From: an uncultured Oxalobacteraceae bacterium
Lineage (GTDB): Bacteria; Pseudomonadota; Gammaproteobacteria; Burkholderiales; Burkholderiaceae_D
Length of the DNA stretch: 64,000 nt
Direction of reading: 5' to 3'
NCBI GenBank assembly: GCA_903893945.1
Contig: CAITOF010000006.1
Location: 1 to 64,000 of the forward strand
The position numbers and the translations under genes were made by a program. The notes under the pieces were generated by a model. It did not search any database. It was not told where the DNA came from and worked only from the letters and a program-made list of their open reading frames with translations. This document shows positions 51,102 to 62,240 of this stretch, piece after piece (positions within the stretch are counted from its first letter, which is position 1; each line of letters starts with the position of its first letter).

Positions 51102-51866
51102 CTAATCTTTATCCTTCCAGATATCATCCTTCAACCGTTCATTGCCATCGCTGTCTATGATGACGCTCCAGTCCTCAAATTGTTTGCGTCGTATTCCTGG
51201 CATGGCAATCTGAAATTCGTTATCGTCAATCTGGTAAAAAACGATGTTATTCACCGATGCTTCTTCCGGTTTCTGTATGTGGTAAATACTGAACAGATGG
51301 TCTTCAAATAAATAAAGTTTAAAGCGTGAACTGATTGAATTCGGATTGGAATGTGATATCGCGCGCCAGTAACCCAGGACGGCATTCATGCTGGAATGTT
51401 CATTGATGAAGACCCAGGCATTATCTCTGGCAGCGTCAAGGTGATGAATCGGTTCAAATTTCAGCGGACCGGCAATATCTTCCGGATCGACCAGGTTTGA
51501 CAGGGTATAACCGGCAATGCCGGGTAAGCCCGTGCGGCCTGGTTCGTTGTCCTGCTTCCTGAGCGAGCTTGACCGGTACAGGGTGGGAAAGCGGAATTGA
51601 TATTTTTCACAGTATTTTCCGGGTACGGCTTCGGAAAAAGTGCCGGTATGGATATGGAAAAAATTCGCCGATTTTTTTTCCTGGATCAGATTGTTTATCT
51701 TCTCGTGTATGAATTCTGAAAGTTCAACATAGCCTTGCCGGTCTTCCGGCAATAACCAGGCATTGACGGTGTATTCGCTGGTATTTAATTTGATTGCCAA
51801 TGCATTTTTTGTTAAGCCAAGATATTCCATGGCTTCGACTAGAAATTCTTGCTGGGGTTGCGGCAT
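51102..51866 (-). CDS. hypothetical protein with N-terminal HTH-like segment, 254 aa
   Basis: MEYLGLTKNALAIKLNTSEYTVNAWLLP resembles an HTH; C-terminal ~170 aa not recognised. Confidence 0.65.
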   Translation of the reverse strand: MPQPQQEFLVEAMEYLGLTKNALAIKLNTSEYTVNAWLLPEDRQGYVELSEFIHEKINNLIQEKKSANFFHIHTGTFSEAVPGKYCEKYQFRFPTLYRSSSLRKQDNEPGRTGLPGIAGYTLSNLVDPEDIAGPLKFEPIHHLDAARDNAWVFINEHSSMNAVLGYWRAISHSNPNSISSRFKLYLFEDHLFSIYHIQKPEEASVNNIVFYQIDDNEFQIAMPGIRRKQFEDWSVIIDSDGNERLKDDIWKDKD

Positions 51867-52129
51867 AGTTTTCTCTGAATAAAAATTTATGGCATTTATT
51901 ATATTAATTTAAACTTAACATGAAAAGACTATTCTATCGTTAATTAACGTCGATAAAACAACTAATCCGCACAAAACGTGTCATTTAAGCGGCGCTCCAA
52001 ATTGCGCCGCTTGCCCTGTTGAGTGCTGGTAAAGTGCCGCGTTGCCAACTACTATGTAGTCAGGCGTCACCCACGACCCGTTTCAATTTTCCCTGAATCT
52101 GCCCTGCGCTCCGTTCTTAACGAGGAATT

Positions 52130-54664
52130 GTGGAATTATTTGCCAATATCTATGAATCGGAAAAACTTGAACAGCAACTGGCGGAGTCAAGGGGGCATGC
52201 TCGTTTGCCAATATTGATCGCGCTGGCCTGGCAACTGCGGCAGAGTGATACCGAAAATGCAATTGAACTGTCAAACGAAGCCGAACAGTTAATCAATGAC
52301 GTTCTGCAGTTTGGTGGTGATACTTCTGCAATGAAGGCGCGGCTGTACCTGATTCGCGGCGAAGCAATGCTGCTGTACGGCGATCGCCTGACTGCCCAGG
52401 AACTTGTCAATAGTGCCCGCCAGCTGTTCGAGTCGACCCAGGATAACCTTGGATCAGGGGACTGCTGCTGGCTGGATGCGTCGCTGTCCCTGGATTGCGG
52501 TGATTACCCGAAACTCGATGCCGACCTGTTGCGTGCGGTGCATTACTACACACAGGGGGGTGACAGTCTGCGTGCGCACATGGCGTCGGTCAGAAAATTA
52601 TATTACGCGGCTTCGAGCGAACCGGAAATGGCGCGTGACTACGTACAGAACAATGAACTGTTCCAGCCTGCATCGGAATCTCATCCGGCCCTGGCCACAT
52701 GGATAGAGTCACTGCGGGCCTGTCTGGCTCCGCGCGGCAGTGAGGTGATATTGCACTGGCAGTTTGTGTATGAACTGGCGTTAAAAAGCGGTCAGTTGCG
52801 ACAGGCCATTCTTGCCACGATGAATATGGCAGAACAGTTCGTCGACATACACGATGCGAATTCGGCGCTTGATATTGCCGGACGCGGGCTCGATCTGGCA
52901 CGTCGCGCCAACTGGCCATCGGTGGTGGGAATTTGCCTGTTGCAGATGGGTGACGTATTCCGGAGTCTGGGGCGCTTTCAGGATGCCCAGGAATTTATTG
53001 AAGAGGCATTGCCCAAATTTTCGACCGGTTCGCAAGCCAGTGCCAACGGACTGCTTAACCTTGGTAAAGTGGCGATGGAAATGAGCGACTGTGAACTGGC
53101 ATTGCAACGCTTTATCGAAGCGGAACACTGCTTTGACCAGATACTTTCCTTCGAAGGTCGGATACGGTCCCATCTTGGGCAGGCGCAGGCCTTGCTGCAG
53201 CTCGGCTATTTTGACAAGGCGTATCAAATGATAGGTATCGTTCAGGCCGAAGCCGACCGGTACGAAATGAGTGATGTCAGTGTTGAGATTTTGCGCCTGC
53301 TGGCCAATCTGTCGCGCTTTACCGGCCATCCGGATGACCAGAGCAAGGACCGGCTGAATTATTTGCTGAAAGCGCTGGCGAAGGCAAAATCGATCGACAA
53401 TTTTATGGTGCCGGACTCCCTGCTGGAAGATATTGCTGGCGAGTATGCCAGTAACGAGGATTATTTTAAGGCTTATCATTTTGCCCTGGAAGCCGGGAAA
53501 GCCAGAATGCGCCTGCACAGGCTGGACAAGAGTTTGCGTGCCATTTCCCTCAACATGCAAAAGGAAACCGAAAAATTAATGATAGATTCGAAGCACCATA
53601 AGCTTTTGATGGAAAGTGAAGCGAAACGTGCCGATGAATTATCGTCCGCCAATTCAATCCTGGAGTTGCTTGGAACAATAGGCCAGGAAATAACGGCAAG
53701 CCTGAGTTCGGACGCGGTTTTTAACGCCCTGGATCAGCATCTTCATTCATTACTGGATGCATTTTCCATCGTTATCTATCAGATGAATCCCGCGCAGACC
53801 GAATTGCAGCTGGCGTTTGGCGTCGAAGAGAATCGCTCGATACCTTTTCATCGTATCGCTGTCGATGACGCGGAAAGTAAAATTGCCTTCTGTGCCCGCG
53901 AGCGCCAGATGTTAATGCTGAGTATCAAGGATCCGGTGGTGCACGTGCTACCCAGAACCGTGATGCCGTTAAGCAGGATGTATTCGCCGTTAATGGTTGG
54001 TGAGATGTTGCTGGGTGTGCTGTCGATACAGTCGCTGAAACCGTATGCCTATGGCAAGCGCGAGCAATTGATTTTTCGCACTCTGTGTGCCTATAGCGCC
54101 ATTGCCCTGTCCAATTGCAGCGCGCTGTCGGCGTTGCATCAGGCGCAAACCGAATTAATACAGAAGAATCTGGAGTTTGAAAAGCTGGCCATGGTCGATG
54201 GACTGACAGGCCTGTTCAATCGGCGTTATATTGATTGGAGCATGAAACAGCAGATTGCCATAGGGCAGAGATATCGAACGCCGTTTTCAGTGATTTTGCT
54301 CGACATCGATCTTTTCAAACTGGTCAATGACACATTTGGCCACCAGAGCGGCGATGTGGTGCTGTGCCATGTTGCCGACATTATTAATAAACGCTCGCGT
54401 GAAAGTGACATTCCAGGGCGCTGGGGCGGCGAGGAATTCATGATCATATGTCCCAACTGTAATCTGGACGGGGCAAAAATGTTTGCCGAAATTCTGAGAA
54501 GATTGATTGAACTGTATGCATTTCCTGGTGTCGGTTCATGCACAGCCAGTTTTGGCGTCGCTGAATTCATACAGGGGGATACAGAGTCAAGCATACTGAT
54601 CCGCGTCGATAAATCGTTATATGCGGCCAAGTCACAGGGGCGAAATCAGGTCGTCGCCTTATGA
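52130..54664 (+). CDS. diguanylate cyclase with TPR-like N-terminus, GAF-like and GGDEF domains
   Basis: GTG start after CGAGGA; TPR-like helical repeats; RWGGEEFMIICPNC GGDEF signature. Confidence 0.93.
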   Translation: MELFANIYESEKLEQQLAESRGHARLPILIALAWQLRQSDTENAIELSNEAEQLINDVLQFGGDTSAMKARLYLIRGEAMLLYGDRLTAQELVNSARQLFESTQDNLGSGDCCWLDASLSLDCGDYPKLDADLLRAVHYYTQGGDSLRAHMASVRKLYYAASSEPEMARDYVQNNELFQPASESHPALATWIESLRACLAPRGSEVILHWQFVYELALKSGQLRQAILATMNMAEQFVDIHDANSALDIAGRGLDLARRANWPSVVGICLLQMGDVFRSLGRFQDAQEFIEEALPKFSTGSQASANGLLNLGKVAMEMSDCELALQRFIEAEHCFDQILSFEGRIRSHLGQAQALLQLGYFDKAYQMIGIVQAEADRYEMSDVSVEILRLLANLSRFTGHPDDQSKDRLNYLLKALAKAKSIDNFMVPDSLLEDIAGEYASNEDYFKAYHFALEAGKARMRLHRLDKSLRAISLNMQKETEKLMIDSKHHKLLMESEAKRADELSSANSILELLGTIGQEITASLSSDAVFNALDQHLHSLLDAFSIVIYQMNPAQTELQLAFGVEENRSIPFHRIAVDDAESKIAFCARERQMLMLSIKDPVVHVLPRTVMPLSRMYSPLMVGEMLLGVLSIQSLKPYAYGKREQLIFRTLCAYSAIALSNCSALSALHQAQTELIQKNLEFEKLAMVDGLTGLFNRRYIDWSMKQQIAIGQRYRTPFSVILLDIDLFKLVNDTFGHQSGDVVLCHVADIINKRSRESDIPGRWGGEEFMIICPNCNLDGAKMFAEILRRLIELYAFPGVGSCTASFGVAEFIQGDTESSILIRVDKSLYAAKSQGRNQVVAL

Positions 54665-55228
54665 CAACAGCGGATCCAGCACGCGATGAAACCGCTCCTG
54701 GTTCCAGACGGGTTGGTCATCTTTCCAGCCGTTGTCAACGAGCCGTCCACGGCGATCAATTACAAAACTGACCGGCATACGCCAGATACGACCATAGTCG
54801 CCTGCATAGGGTGAACCCAGAAATCCCACGGGAAAGCTTAATGTCCTGGCGATTCTGGTCACCTCGTCGATGTTATCAGGCGGGTCGATACAGAAGCCAA
54901 GCACTTCAAGTCCGGAATGTTTATGGCTACCAGCATATTCAGAAAGTGCGGGCAGTTCTTCCCGGCACGGATCGCAATAGCTGGCCCAAAAGGTGACTAC
55001 CACGATTTTTCCTGTCAGATCGGTGGTGGTAATGTGACGTCCATCCAGCGTATTCAGTGTTAATGGTGGAGCAGGCTGACCCAGCACCAGATTGCCGGCC
55101 TGTGCCGGTGCTGCAAGCAGTGTAGTACTCGCCGACAACCCGAGTGCCAACGAACGGACCATGAACGAGCGGCGTCGCGCATCGGTCAGCAGGTTAGTCG
55201 GGGCTGCAGGCGGTTTTGAAGTGTGCAT
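54659..55228 (-). CDS. TlpA-like thioredoxin-family protein
   Basis: N-terminal signal (Tat-like RRRSFM), VVVTFWASYCDPCREELPAL (CDPC). Confidence 0.92.
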   Translation of the reverse strand: MHTSKPPAAPTNLLTDARRRSFMVRSLALGLSASTTLLAAPAQAGNLVLGQPAPPLTLNTLDGRHITTTDLTGKIVVVTFWASYCDPCREELPALSEYAGSHKHSGLEVLGFCIDPPDNIDEVTRIARTLSFPVGFLGSPYAGDYGRIWRMPVSFVIDRRGRLVDNGWKDDQPVWNQERFHRVLDPLLS

Positions 55229-55330
55229 AGTGGTTATTTTACCCGATGGGACCCTGCAGGTGCGATCAGACCCGGTCGCAGTTTATTTATTGATTATTCA
55301 AAATGGCAATATTGGACGGGTGACAGGCTG

Positions 55331-56185
55331 TTACCAGTTGATTTCCACATCGGTGCGGTTCAGATCCTGCAATATGGTGGTTGCGATTTCTTCAATTGAT
55401 TTGGCCGTTGATGATAACCATCGTATGCCTTCGCGCTTCATCATGGCTTCTGCCTCGTTGACCTCATAACGGCAGTTTTCGATTGCTGCATATTTGCTGC
55501 CAGGGCGACGCTCGTTGCGGATTTCAGAGAGCCGTTCCGGCGCAATGGTCAGACCAAAAATTTTGCCTTTGTAGGAGTAAAGCGCGGAGGGTAATTTACC
55601 GCGTTCAAAATCGTCGGGAATTAAAGGATAATTGGCGGCCTTGATCCCGAACTGCATGGCCAGATACAAACTGGTCGGTGTTTTGCCGGAGCGAGATACA
55701 CCCACCAGGATGACATCGGCACCAACCAGGTTTTTATGCGACTGGCCATCGTCATGCGCCATGGAAAAATTGATTGCTTCAATCCGGTTCTGATACGCCT
55801 TGGTGTCAGACATGTTGTGGCTGCGCCCGACGGTATGGGTGGATTTCACGCCCAGTTCTTTTTCCAGCGGCTCGACGAAGGTCTGAATCAAATCCATATG
55901 CAACGCTTGCGATTGCCGGATGATGTCTGCGAGTTCCGCCTTGACCAGAGTAGAAAAAACGATGGGACGCAAACCCTGTTCTGCGTAAGCGTCATTGATT
56001 CTCTTATAGGCTTCATAGGCCTTTTCTTTATTGTCGATAAAGGGCAGACGGATCTGTTTGAAACGCAGGTCAAACTGGGTCAGCACCGAGTGGCCAAATG
56101 TTTCCGCCGTAATACCCGTTCCGTCCGAGACAAAAAACACGGTATGACTATCGAGTGGCAACGGGGCATGAGGTAAATCTGACAT
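55331..56185 (-). CDS. ppsR: PEP synthase regulatory protein (DUF299 kinase/pyrophosphorylase)
   Basis: [23 protein letters not shown]...[20 protein letters not shown]; divergent from ppsA. Confidence 0.96.
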   Translation of the reverse strand: MSDLPHAPLPLDSHTVFFVSDGTGITAETFGHSVLTQFDLRFKQIRLPFIDNKEKAYEAYKRINDAYAEQGLRPIVFSTLVKAELADIIRQSQALHMDLIQTFVEPLEKELGVKSTHTVGRSHNMSDTKAYQNRIEAINFSMAHDDGQSHKNLVGADVILVGVSRSGKTPTSLYLAMQFGIKAANYPLIPDDFERGKLPSALYSYKGKIFGLTIAPERLSEIRNERRPGSKYAAIENCRYEVNEAEAMMKREGIRWLSSTAKSIEEIATTILQDLNRTDVEINW

Positions 56186-56407
56186 GATTTTTATCTGGAA
56201 TAGTGATGGACAGAAACGCAATATATCACTTAAATTATTTCGCAGCATGTAAAATAGATCGTGCTTCAGGTTTGCCTTGCATGGGACATATATGTTCTAA
56301 TTGATAACTCATTGTCCACTCACGGGCAACCTGGTTACCGGCGCGATAAAAATATTAAAAATAGGCGCGGTAATGGCACCGGTTTTTTTATCATCAAAGA
56401 GGTTGTT

Positions 56408-58876
56408 ATGTCTAACAGTACTTATGGGAATGCGGAAACACGACGAAACGAAGAGAATCAGATAGACGATGGCAGCTACGTTGTTTCATTCGAACAGTTA
56501 AGAATGAGCGATGTTGATATTGTGGGCGGCAAGAACGCATCACTGGGTGAAATGATCAGCCAGTTAGCCGGCGCAGGTGTTCGTGTACCCGGCGGGTTTG
56601 CAACGACGGCAAAGGCCTTTCGCGATTTTTTGTCACACAGCGAGGGCAACGATACCTCCCTGGCCCAGCGGATTGCCGCAAGACTTGAAAGTCTTGACAC
56701 GAATGATGTGCGTGCGCTGGCCAAGGCAGGTGCAGACATCCGGCAATGGATACTGGATACCCCATTTCAGGCCCGTTTGCTGGAAGAGATTCGGCAGTTC
56801 TATCAGCAGTTGGTCAATGACTCGGTCGGTGAAGTGTCATTCGCCGTGCGTTCGTCGGCTACCGCCGAAGATTTGCCGGATGCGTCGTTTGCCGGACAGC
56901 AGGAAACCTTCCTGAATGTGGTTGGCATTGACAATATTCTGGAAGCCATGAAGCATGTTTTTGCATCGCTATATAATGATCGTGCCATTTCATACCGGGT
57001 GCATAAAGGCTTTACACATGCAGAGGTCGCATTATCGGCCGGTGTGCAGCGCATGGTGCGCTCGGATTTGGGCGCCGCCGGTGTCATGTTCACGATCGAT
57101 ACTGAATCAGGATTTGAAGATGTGGTGTTTATTACCTCAAGCTACGGCCTCGGCGAAACGGTGGTTCAGGGCGCGGTAAATCCCGACGAATTCTACGTTC
57201 ACAAACCGATGTTGGCATCCGGAAAACTGCCGGTGATCCGCCGGAATATCGGTTCCAAATTAATCAAGATGGAATTTACCGACGAAGCAAAGGCCGGTCG
57301 TTCCGTTCGCACAGTGGATGTGTCTGTTGAACAGCGCAATCGCTATTCACTGACGGATACGGAAGTGGTTGAACTGGCCAAATATGCCGTCATTATCGAA
57401 CAGCATTATGGCCGTCCGATGGATATTGAATGGGGTAAAGATGGCCGCGATGGCCGTTTATATATTTTGCAGGCACGTCCTGAAACGGTCAAGTCGCAGA
57501 ACCGGAACGACATACAGCATCGCTACAAGCTCAAGGGCAGTGGTACGGTCCTGGTATCCGGTCGGGCTATCGGCCAGAAAATTGGCGCGGGGCGGGTGCG
57601 CGTTGTGCATAACGCGTCCGAGATGGAACTGGTTCAGCCCGGCGATATTCTGGTCGCCGACATGACCGATCCCAATTGGGAACCCGTGATGAAGCGTGCT
57701 TCTGCCATTGTCACGAATCGGGGCGGCCGCACCTGTCATGCCGCCATTATTGCCCGTGAATTGGGTGTTCCCGCGGTGGTGGGTTGCGGTACGGCGACCG
57801 ACGTGCTTAAAAACGATACCCTGGTGACGGTATCGTGCGCAGAAGGTGATGAAGGCAAGATTTACGATGGCTTGCTGGAAACTGAAATTTCCGAGGTTGC
57901 AAACAGGGCGTTACCCGATATTCCGCTTAAAATCATGATGAATGTGGGTAATCCGCAGATGGCCTTCGAGTTTCAGTCGATCCCGAATTCGGGCGTTGGT
58001 CTGGCCCGTCTGGAATTCATTATCAATAACAATATCGGCGTGCATCCAAAAGCGATTCTGGAATACCCGAATATTGATCCGGCGCTGAAAAAGGCGGTTG
58101 AATCGGTGGCACGCGGACATGCGTCGCCCAAGGCATTTTACGTCGATAAATTGGCCGAAGGAATTGCGACGATAGCCGCTGCATTCTGGCCAAAGTCGGT
58201 CATAGTGCGACTGTCTGATTTCAAATCCAATGAGTACATAAAATTGATCGGCGGTTCACGTTACGAGCCTGAAGAAGAAAATCCGATGCTGGGCTTCAGG
58301 GGCGCAGCGCGTTACCTGTCTGCGGATTTTGCCGAATCGTTTGAAATGGAATGTTCAGCCATGAAACGTGTGCGCAATGACATGGGCTTAACCAATGTGG
58401 AAATCATGGTTCCATTTGTGCGTACGCTGGGTCAGGCGGAAAAGGTGGTGAACCTGTTGGCGAAAAATGGATTGCGTCGTGGCGAAAACGGTCTGCGGCT
58501 GATCATGATGTGCGAAGTGCCATCCAATGCGATTTTGGCCGATCAGTTTCTTGAACACTTTGATGGCTTTTCAATTGGTTCAAATGACCTGACGCAGTTA
58601 ACACTTGGCCTGGATCGCGACTCGGGCATGCCCCTGCTGGCCGCTGATTTTGATGAGCGTGATCCCGCAGTACTGGCCTTGTTGTCACGGGCAATTTCGT
58701 CATGCCGCAAATTGGGCAAGTATGTAGGCATATGTGGTCAGGGTCCGTCTGACCACCCTGATTTGGCCAAATGGCTGATGGAAGAGGGGATAGCCTCCAT
58801 TTCGTTAAATCCGGATAGCGTCGTCGATACCTGGCAACTGCTCGGAAAAATGCAGGGCAATGCGGAAAATCAGTAA
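56408..58876 (+). CDS. ppsA: phosphoenolpyruvate synthase
   Basis: [15 protein letters not shown]...; [24 protein letters not shown] phosphohistidine motif; C-terminal PEP-utilising barrel. Confidence 0.98.
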   Translation: MSNSTYGNAETRRNEENQIDDGSYVVSFEQLRMSDVDIVGGKNASLGEMISQLAGAGVRVPGGFATTAKAFRDFLSHSEGNDTSLAQRIAARLESLDTNDVRALAKAGADIRQWILDTPFQARLLEEIRQFYQQLVNDSVGEVSFAVRSSATAEDLPDASFAGQQETFLNVVGIDNILEAMKHVFASLYNDRAISYRVHKGFTHAEVALSAGVQRMVRSDLGAAGVMFTIDTESGFEDVVFITSSYGLGETVVQGAVNPDEFYVHKPMLASGKLPVIRRNIGSKLIKMEFTDEAKAGRSVRTVDVSVEQRNRYSLTDTEVVELAKYAVIIEQHYGRPMDIEWGKDGRDGRLYILQARPETVKSQNRNDIQHRYKLKGSGTVLVSGRAIGQKIGAGRVRVVHNASEMELVQPGDILVADMTDPNWEPVMKRASAIVTNRGGRTCHAAIIARELGVPAVVGCGTATDVLKNDTLVTVSCAEGDEGKIYDGLLETEISEVANRALPDIPLKIMMNVGNPQMAFEFQSIPNSGVGLARLEFIINNNIGVHPKAILEYPNIDPALKKAVESVARGHASPKAFYVDKLAEGIATIAAAFWPKSVIVRLSDFKSNEYIKLIGGSRYEPEEENPMLGFRGAARYLSADFAESFEMECSAMKRVRNDMGLTNVEIMVPFVRTLGQAEKVVNLLAKNGLRRGENGLRLIMMCEVPSNAILADQFLEHFDGFSIGSNDLTQLTLGLDRDSGMPLLAADFDERDPAVLALLSRAISSCRKLGKYVGICGQGPSDHPDLAKWLMEEGIASISLNPDSVVDTWQLLGKMQGNAENQ

Positions 58877-58940
58877 AAACCGCTTGTAATTGTTTCGTGA
58901 AGGCGTATGCTCACAAAACGTTCACGGATGTAGTTAGTTT

Positions 58941-58973
58941 GCCCCACATGGCCGTGCCATCTGGGGCATTTTT
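58941..58973 (+). terminator. terminator downstream of ppsA
   Basis: GCCCCACATGGC-CGT-GCCATCTGGGGC (one mismatch) followed by ATTTTTG. Confidence 0.75.
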
Positions 58974-58986
58974 GTTGGAGATGCGA

Positions 58987-59457
58987 ATGGGTGACTGGAT
59001 AAATTGGCTGGTTTTTGCGGGGGTTGTGGTTGTGCTCGAGCTGTTCAGCGGCACCTTTTACCTGTTAATGATTGCGCTGGGCCTGGGGGCCGGATCATTA
59101 GCTGCGTTTTTGGGTTGTTCCATCGAATTGCAGCTGATTGCCGCTGCCGCGGTGGGTTCCGTTGCGACAGTGGCGTTACGCAAAAGCAGGTTTGGCAGCC
59201 GAAACAGGGTCGATGCGACCCGTGATCCGAACGTTAATCTGGATATCGGCCAGACAATACAGATTGATGAGTGGAAAGCGGCCTCAAACGACCTGTACGC
59301 GGCACGTGCCATGCATCGTGGCGCACAGTGGGATGTTGAATGTTCAACGAACGGTGTTCCGCCCCCCGGTGCTTATAAAATCATTGAAATTCGCGGCAGT
59401 CAGTTAATCGTGCAGGCAGTTAATCAGGGCCTGAATGGGTCATTGGAAAGGAAATAA
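58987..59457 (+). CDS. NfeD-family membrane protein
   Basis: TM helices then OB-fold-like C-terminus; adjacent to SPFH gene. Start 58981 or 58987. Confidence 0.85.
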   Translation: MGDWINWLVFAGVVVVLELFSGTFYLLMIALGLGAGSLAAFLGCSIELQLIAAAAVGSVATVALRKSRFGSRNRVDATRDPNVNLDIGQTIQIDEWKAASNDLYAARAMHRGAQWDVECSTNGVPPPGAYKIIEIRGSQLIVQAVNQGLNGSLERK

Positions 59458-59458
59458 A

Positions 59459-60379
59459 ATGGAATTGGATTTCGGCGGATTCGCATTCATTGTTTTTGTT
59501 ATTGCTCTGGTTTTTGTATTTAAAACGATTAACGTCGTACCGCAACAGCATGCCTGGATTGTTGAGCGTCTCGGTAAGTATCATGCAACACTGGCGCCCG
59601 GATTGAATATTGTGCTACCTTTTATTGATCGCATCGCCTACAAACATATACTCAAGGAAATTCCGCTCGATGTGCCCCCGCAGGTTTGCATTACACGCGA
59701 CAACACGCAACTTTCCGTGGATGGCATTTTGTATTTTCAGGTCACTGACGCGATGCGCGCTTCGTATGGCTCGTCCAATTATGTGGCTGCTATTACCCAG
59801 CTGGCGCAAACCACGCTGCGTTCGGTCATCGGCAAGATGGAACTTGATAAAACCTTTGAAGAGCGTGACCATATCAATACCAGTATTGTCAATGCGATTG
59901 ATGAATCAGCGGCCAACTGGGGCGTGAAAGTGCTGCGTTACGAAATTAAGGATCTGACTCCGCCCAAGGAAATCCTGCATGCCATGCAGGCGCAGATTAC
60001 CGCTGAACGGGAAAAACGTGCGCTGATCGCGGCGTCCGAGGGCCGTAAGCAGGAGCAGATTAATATCGCTACCGGTGAACGCGAAGCGTCGATTGCAAAA
60101 TCCGAGGGCGAAAAACAGGCGTCGATCAATCGTGCGGAGGGACAGGCTGCGGCGATTCTGTCGATAGCCGAAGCAAGTTCGGAAGCAATACGAAAAACAG
60201 CCGCCGCAATTCAGTCACCCGGCGGGTCCGATGCGGTGAATCTGAAGGTGGCTGAGCAATATGTGAATGCGTTTGCGCAATTGGCAAAAACCAATAATTC
60301 GATCATCATTCCGGCGAATATGGGCGATATAGGCGGTTTGATTGCGACAGCCTTACAGGTTGTGAAGTCGCAGAAGTAA
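59459..60379 (+). CDS. SPFH/band-7 (stomatin/QmcA-like) protein
   Basis: VVPQQHAWIVERLGKYHATLAPGLNIVLPFIDRIAYKH...LRYEIKDLTPPKEI. Confidence 0.95.
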   Translation: MELDFGGFAFIVFVIALVFVFKTINVVPQQHAWIVERLGKYHATLAPGLNIVLPFIDRIAYKHILKEIPLDVPPQVCITRDNTQLSVDGILYFQVTDAMRASYGSSNYVAAITQLAQTTLRSVIGKMELDKTFEERDHINTSIVNAIDESAANWGVKVLRYEIKDLTPPKEILHAMQAQITAEREKRALIAASEGRKQEQINIATGEREASIAKSEGEKQASINRAEGQAAAILSIAEASSEAIRKTAAAIQSPGGSDAVNLKVAEQYVNAFAQLAKTNNSIIIPANMGDIGGLIATALQVVKSQK

Positions 60380-60396
60380 TCGGCGGCGTTGCGCTG

Positions 60397-62118
60397 TCAG
60401 AACTCCTCCCAACCCTGATCACTGGTATTGTCCCCGGATTGTTGTTTCAGCATCGGTGCAGCCGGTTTTTTTTCAGTGATCTGTGCTGATTTGGGCACGG
60501 TCTTTACCACTTTGGGGGCGGCGCGAAGGGGTGCGACATTGCTGCGCGGTTTTTTCAGGATTGCACCCGATCCGCTGTTAATTTTAAACACATCCACCAC
60601 GTGCATCAGGTTTTGCGATTGATCCTGCATGGACGATGCTGCTGCGGCCGCCTGTTCAACCAGTGCTGCATTCTGCTGTGTCACATTATCCATCTCAACG
60701 ATGGCCGTGTTAATCTGGTCTATTCCTTGTGACTGTTCCTGACTGGCGGAGGTAATTTCGCCCATAATGTCGGTGACCTGCTTGATACTGGTGACCACGT
60801 TATCCATGGTTGCCCCGGCTTCGTTGACCTGCTTACTGCCTATCTCGACTTTGTCCACCGAATCATTGATCAATTCCTTGATTTCTTTTGCTGCAGCGGC
60901 GGAACGTTGCGCCAGATTACGAACTTCCGAGGCAACCACGGCAAAACCTCGTCCCTGTTCGCCAGCGCGTGCCGCTTCGACGGCGGCATTTAATGCCAGA
61001 ATATTGGTCTGGAAAGCGATACCGTCAATGACGCTGATAATATCGACGATTTTCTTTGATGAATCGTTGATGGCCGACATGGTTGTCACCACCCGTGACA
61101 CGACGTCGCCCCCGCGACTGGCAATATCTGAGGCCTGTTGTGCCAGTTTATTCGCCTGCCGCGCATTGTCCGCATTCTGTTTGACGGTGCTGGTCAGCTC
61201 TTCCATGGATGAGGCGGTTTCTTCCAGGGCGCCTGCCTGGGCTTCGGTGCGTGAGGAAAGATCCATATTGCCCGACGAAATTTCGGCTGAAGCGGTCATG
61301 ATGGTTTCGGTCCCTTTTCTCACTTCGGAGACGATGCCGACCAGACTGTCATTCATATTTCTTAACGCGCCCATCAACTGACCGGTTTCATCCTGGTAGT
61401 CACTGACAATATGCGTTGTTAAATCACCCGAGGCAATGGTCTGCGCAATGGTGACGGCCTGATTAATGGGGCCGGTGATCGATTTGGTGATCCACAGGGC
61501 GGCTGCGGCACCGATGGCGATTGTTATCAGGCTCAGAATCAGTATGATATTGCGCGAACTGCTGTAATTCTGTTCGGACCGGATGGCGTTTTCATCAAAA
61601 ACCCTGGTTTGGAAATCAATCAGCTCGCGAAGGTTATCGGCAAATGCATGCAGGTTGACATACGATTCGCCCAATGCCAGAGCCATTGCCTCATCCCGCT
61701 TATTTTCGGCCAACAGGGAGTAGACCTTGTTGGCGGAATTTTCGTAACGGGTGCGACTTTCTTTGATCTTGGCGATGAATTCCTTGGCTTCGGACCGGTG
61801 CAGCATCGGTTCAAGTTTGCCAAGCGCGTCACCCATGGCATCCATATTTTTCTGGAAACTTTCGCGGGCTTTGGTCGATTCGGCGGCATCAGTTAATAAA
61901 ACAGCCTGAAAAATGCGTGCGCTGCTGCCGCGCAGATTGTCCAGAGTCTTGTTGGCCAGCTGGATTTTTATATAATCCACTTTTGTCAGCACCTGGGTCG
62001 TGTCATTTAAGGATGACAAATTACTAATGCCAATCAGCGTGATGATGACCAGCAAGAGCAGCAACAGCGACGACTCAATCAACAATCGCGTTCCGATTCT
62101 TAAATTATAGACATTCAC
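60397..62118 (-). CDS. methyl-accepting chemotaxis protein
   Basis: Signalling hairpin IISVIDGIAFQTNILALNAAVEAARAGEQGRGFAVVASEVRNLAQRSAAAAKEIK; HAMP. GTG start at 62118 with AAGGAGGAG Shine-Dalgarno. Confidence 0.96.
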   Translation of the reverse strand: MNVYNLRIGTRLLIESSLLLLLLVIITLIGISNLSSLNDTTQVLTKVDYIKIQLANKTLDNLRGSSARIFQAVLLTDAAESTKARESFQKNMDAMGDALGKLEPMLHRSEAKEFIAKIKESRTRYENSANKVYSLLAENKRDEAMALALGESYVNLHAFADNLRELIDFQTRVFDENAIRSEQNYSSSRNIILILSLITIAIGAAAALWITKSITGPINQAVTIAQTIASGDLTTHIVSDYQDETGQLMGALRNMNDSLVGIVSEVRKGTETIMTASAEISSGNMDLSSRTEAQAGALEETASSMEELTSTVKQNADNARQANKLAQQASDIASRGGDVVSRVVTTMSAINDSSKKIVDIISVIDGIAFQTNILALNAAVEAARAGEQGRGFAVVASEVRNLAQRSAAAAKEIKELINDSVDKVEIGSKQVNEAGATMDNVVTSIKQVTDIMGEITSASQEQSQGIDQINTAIVEMDNVTQQNAALVEQAAAAASSMQDQSQNLMHVVDVFKINSGSGAILKKPRSNVAPLRAAPKVVKTVPKSAQITEKKPAAPMLKQQSGDNTSDQGWEEF

Positions 62119-62240
62119 TTTCTCCTCCTTCAGCGGGGTGGACCAGGTGGTGACAGAGACCAAGTATGAACTGTAGTAATTTTTGTTAATTATTCAAGAA
62201 ATATTTGCAAAACCGGCATGTCAGACCGGATCTGTTCATG

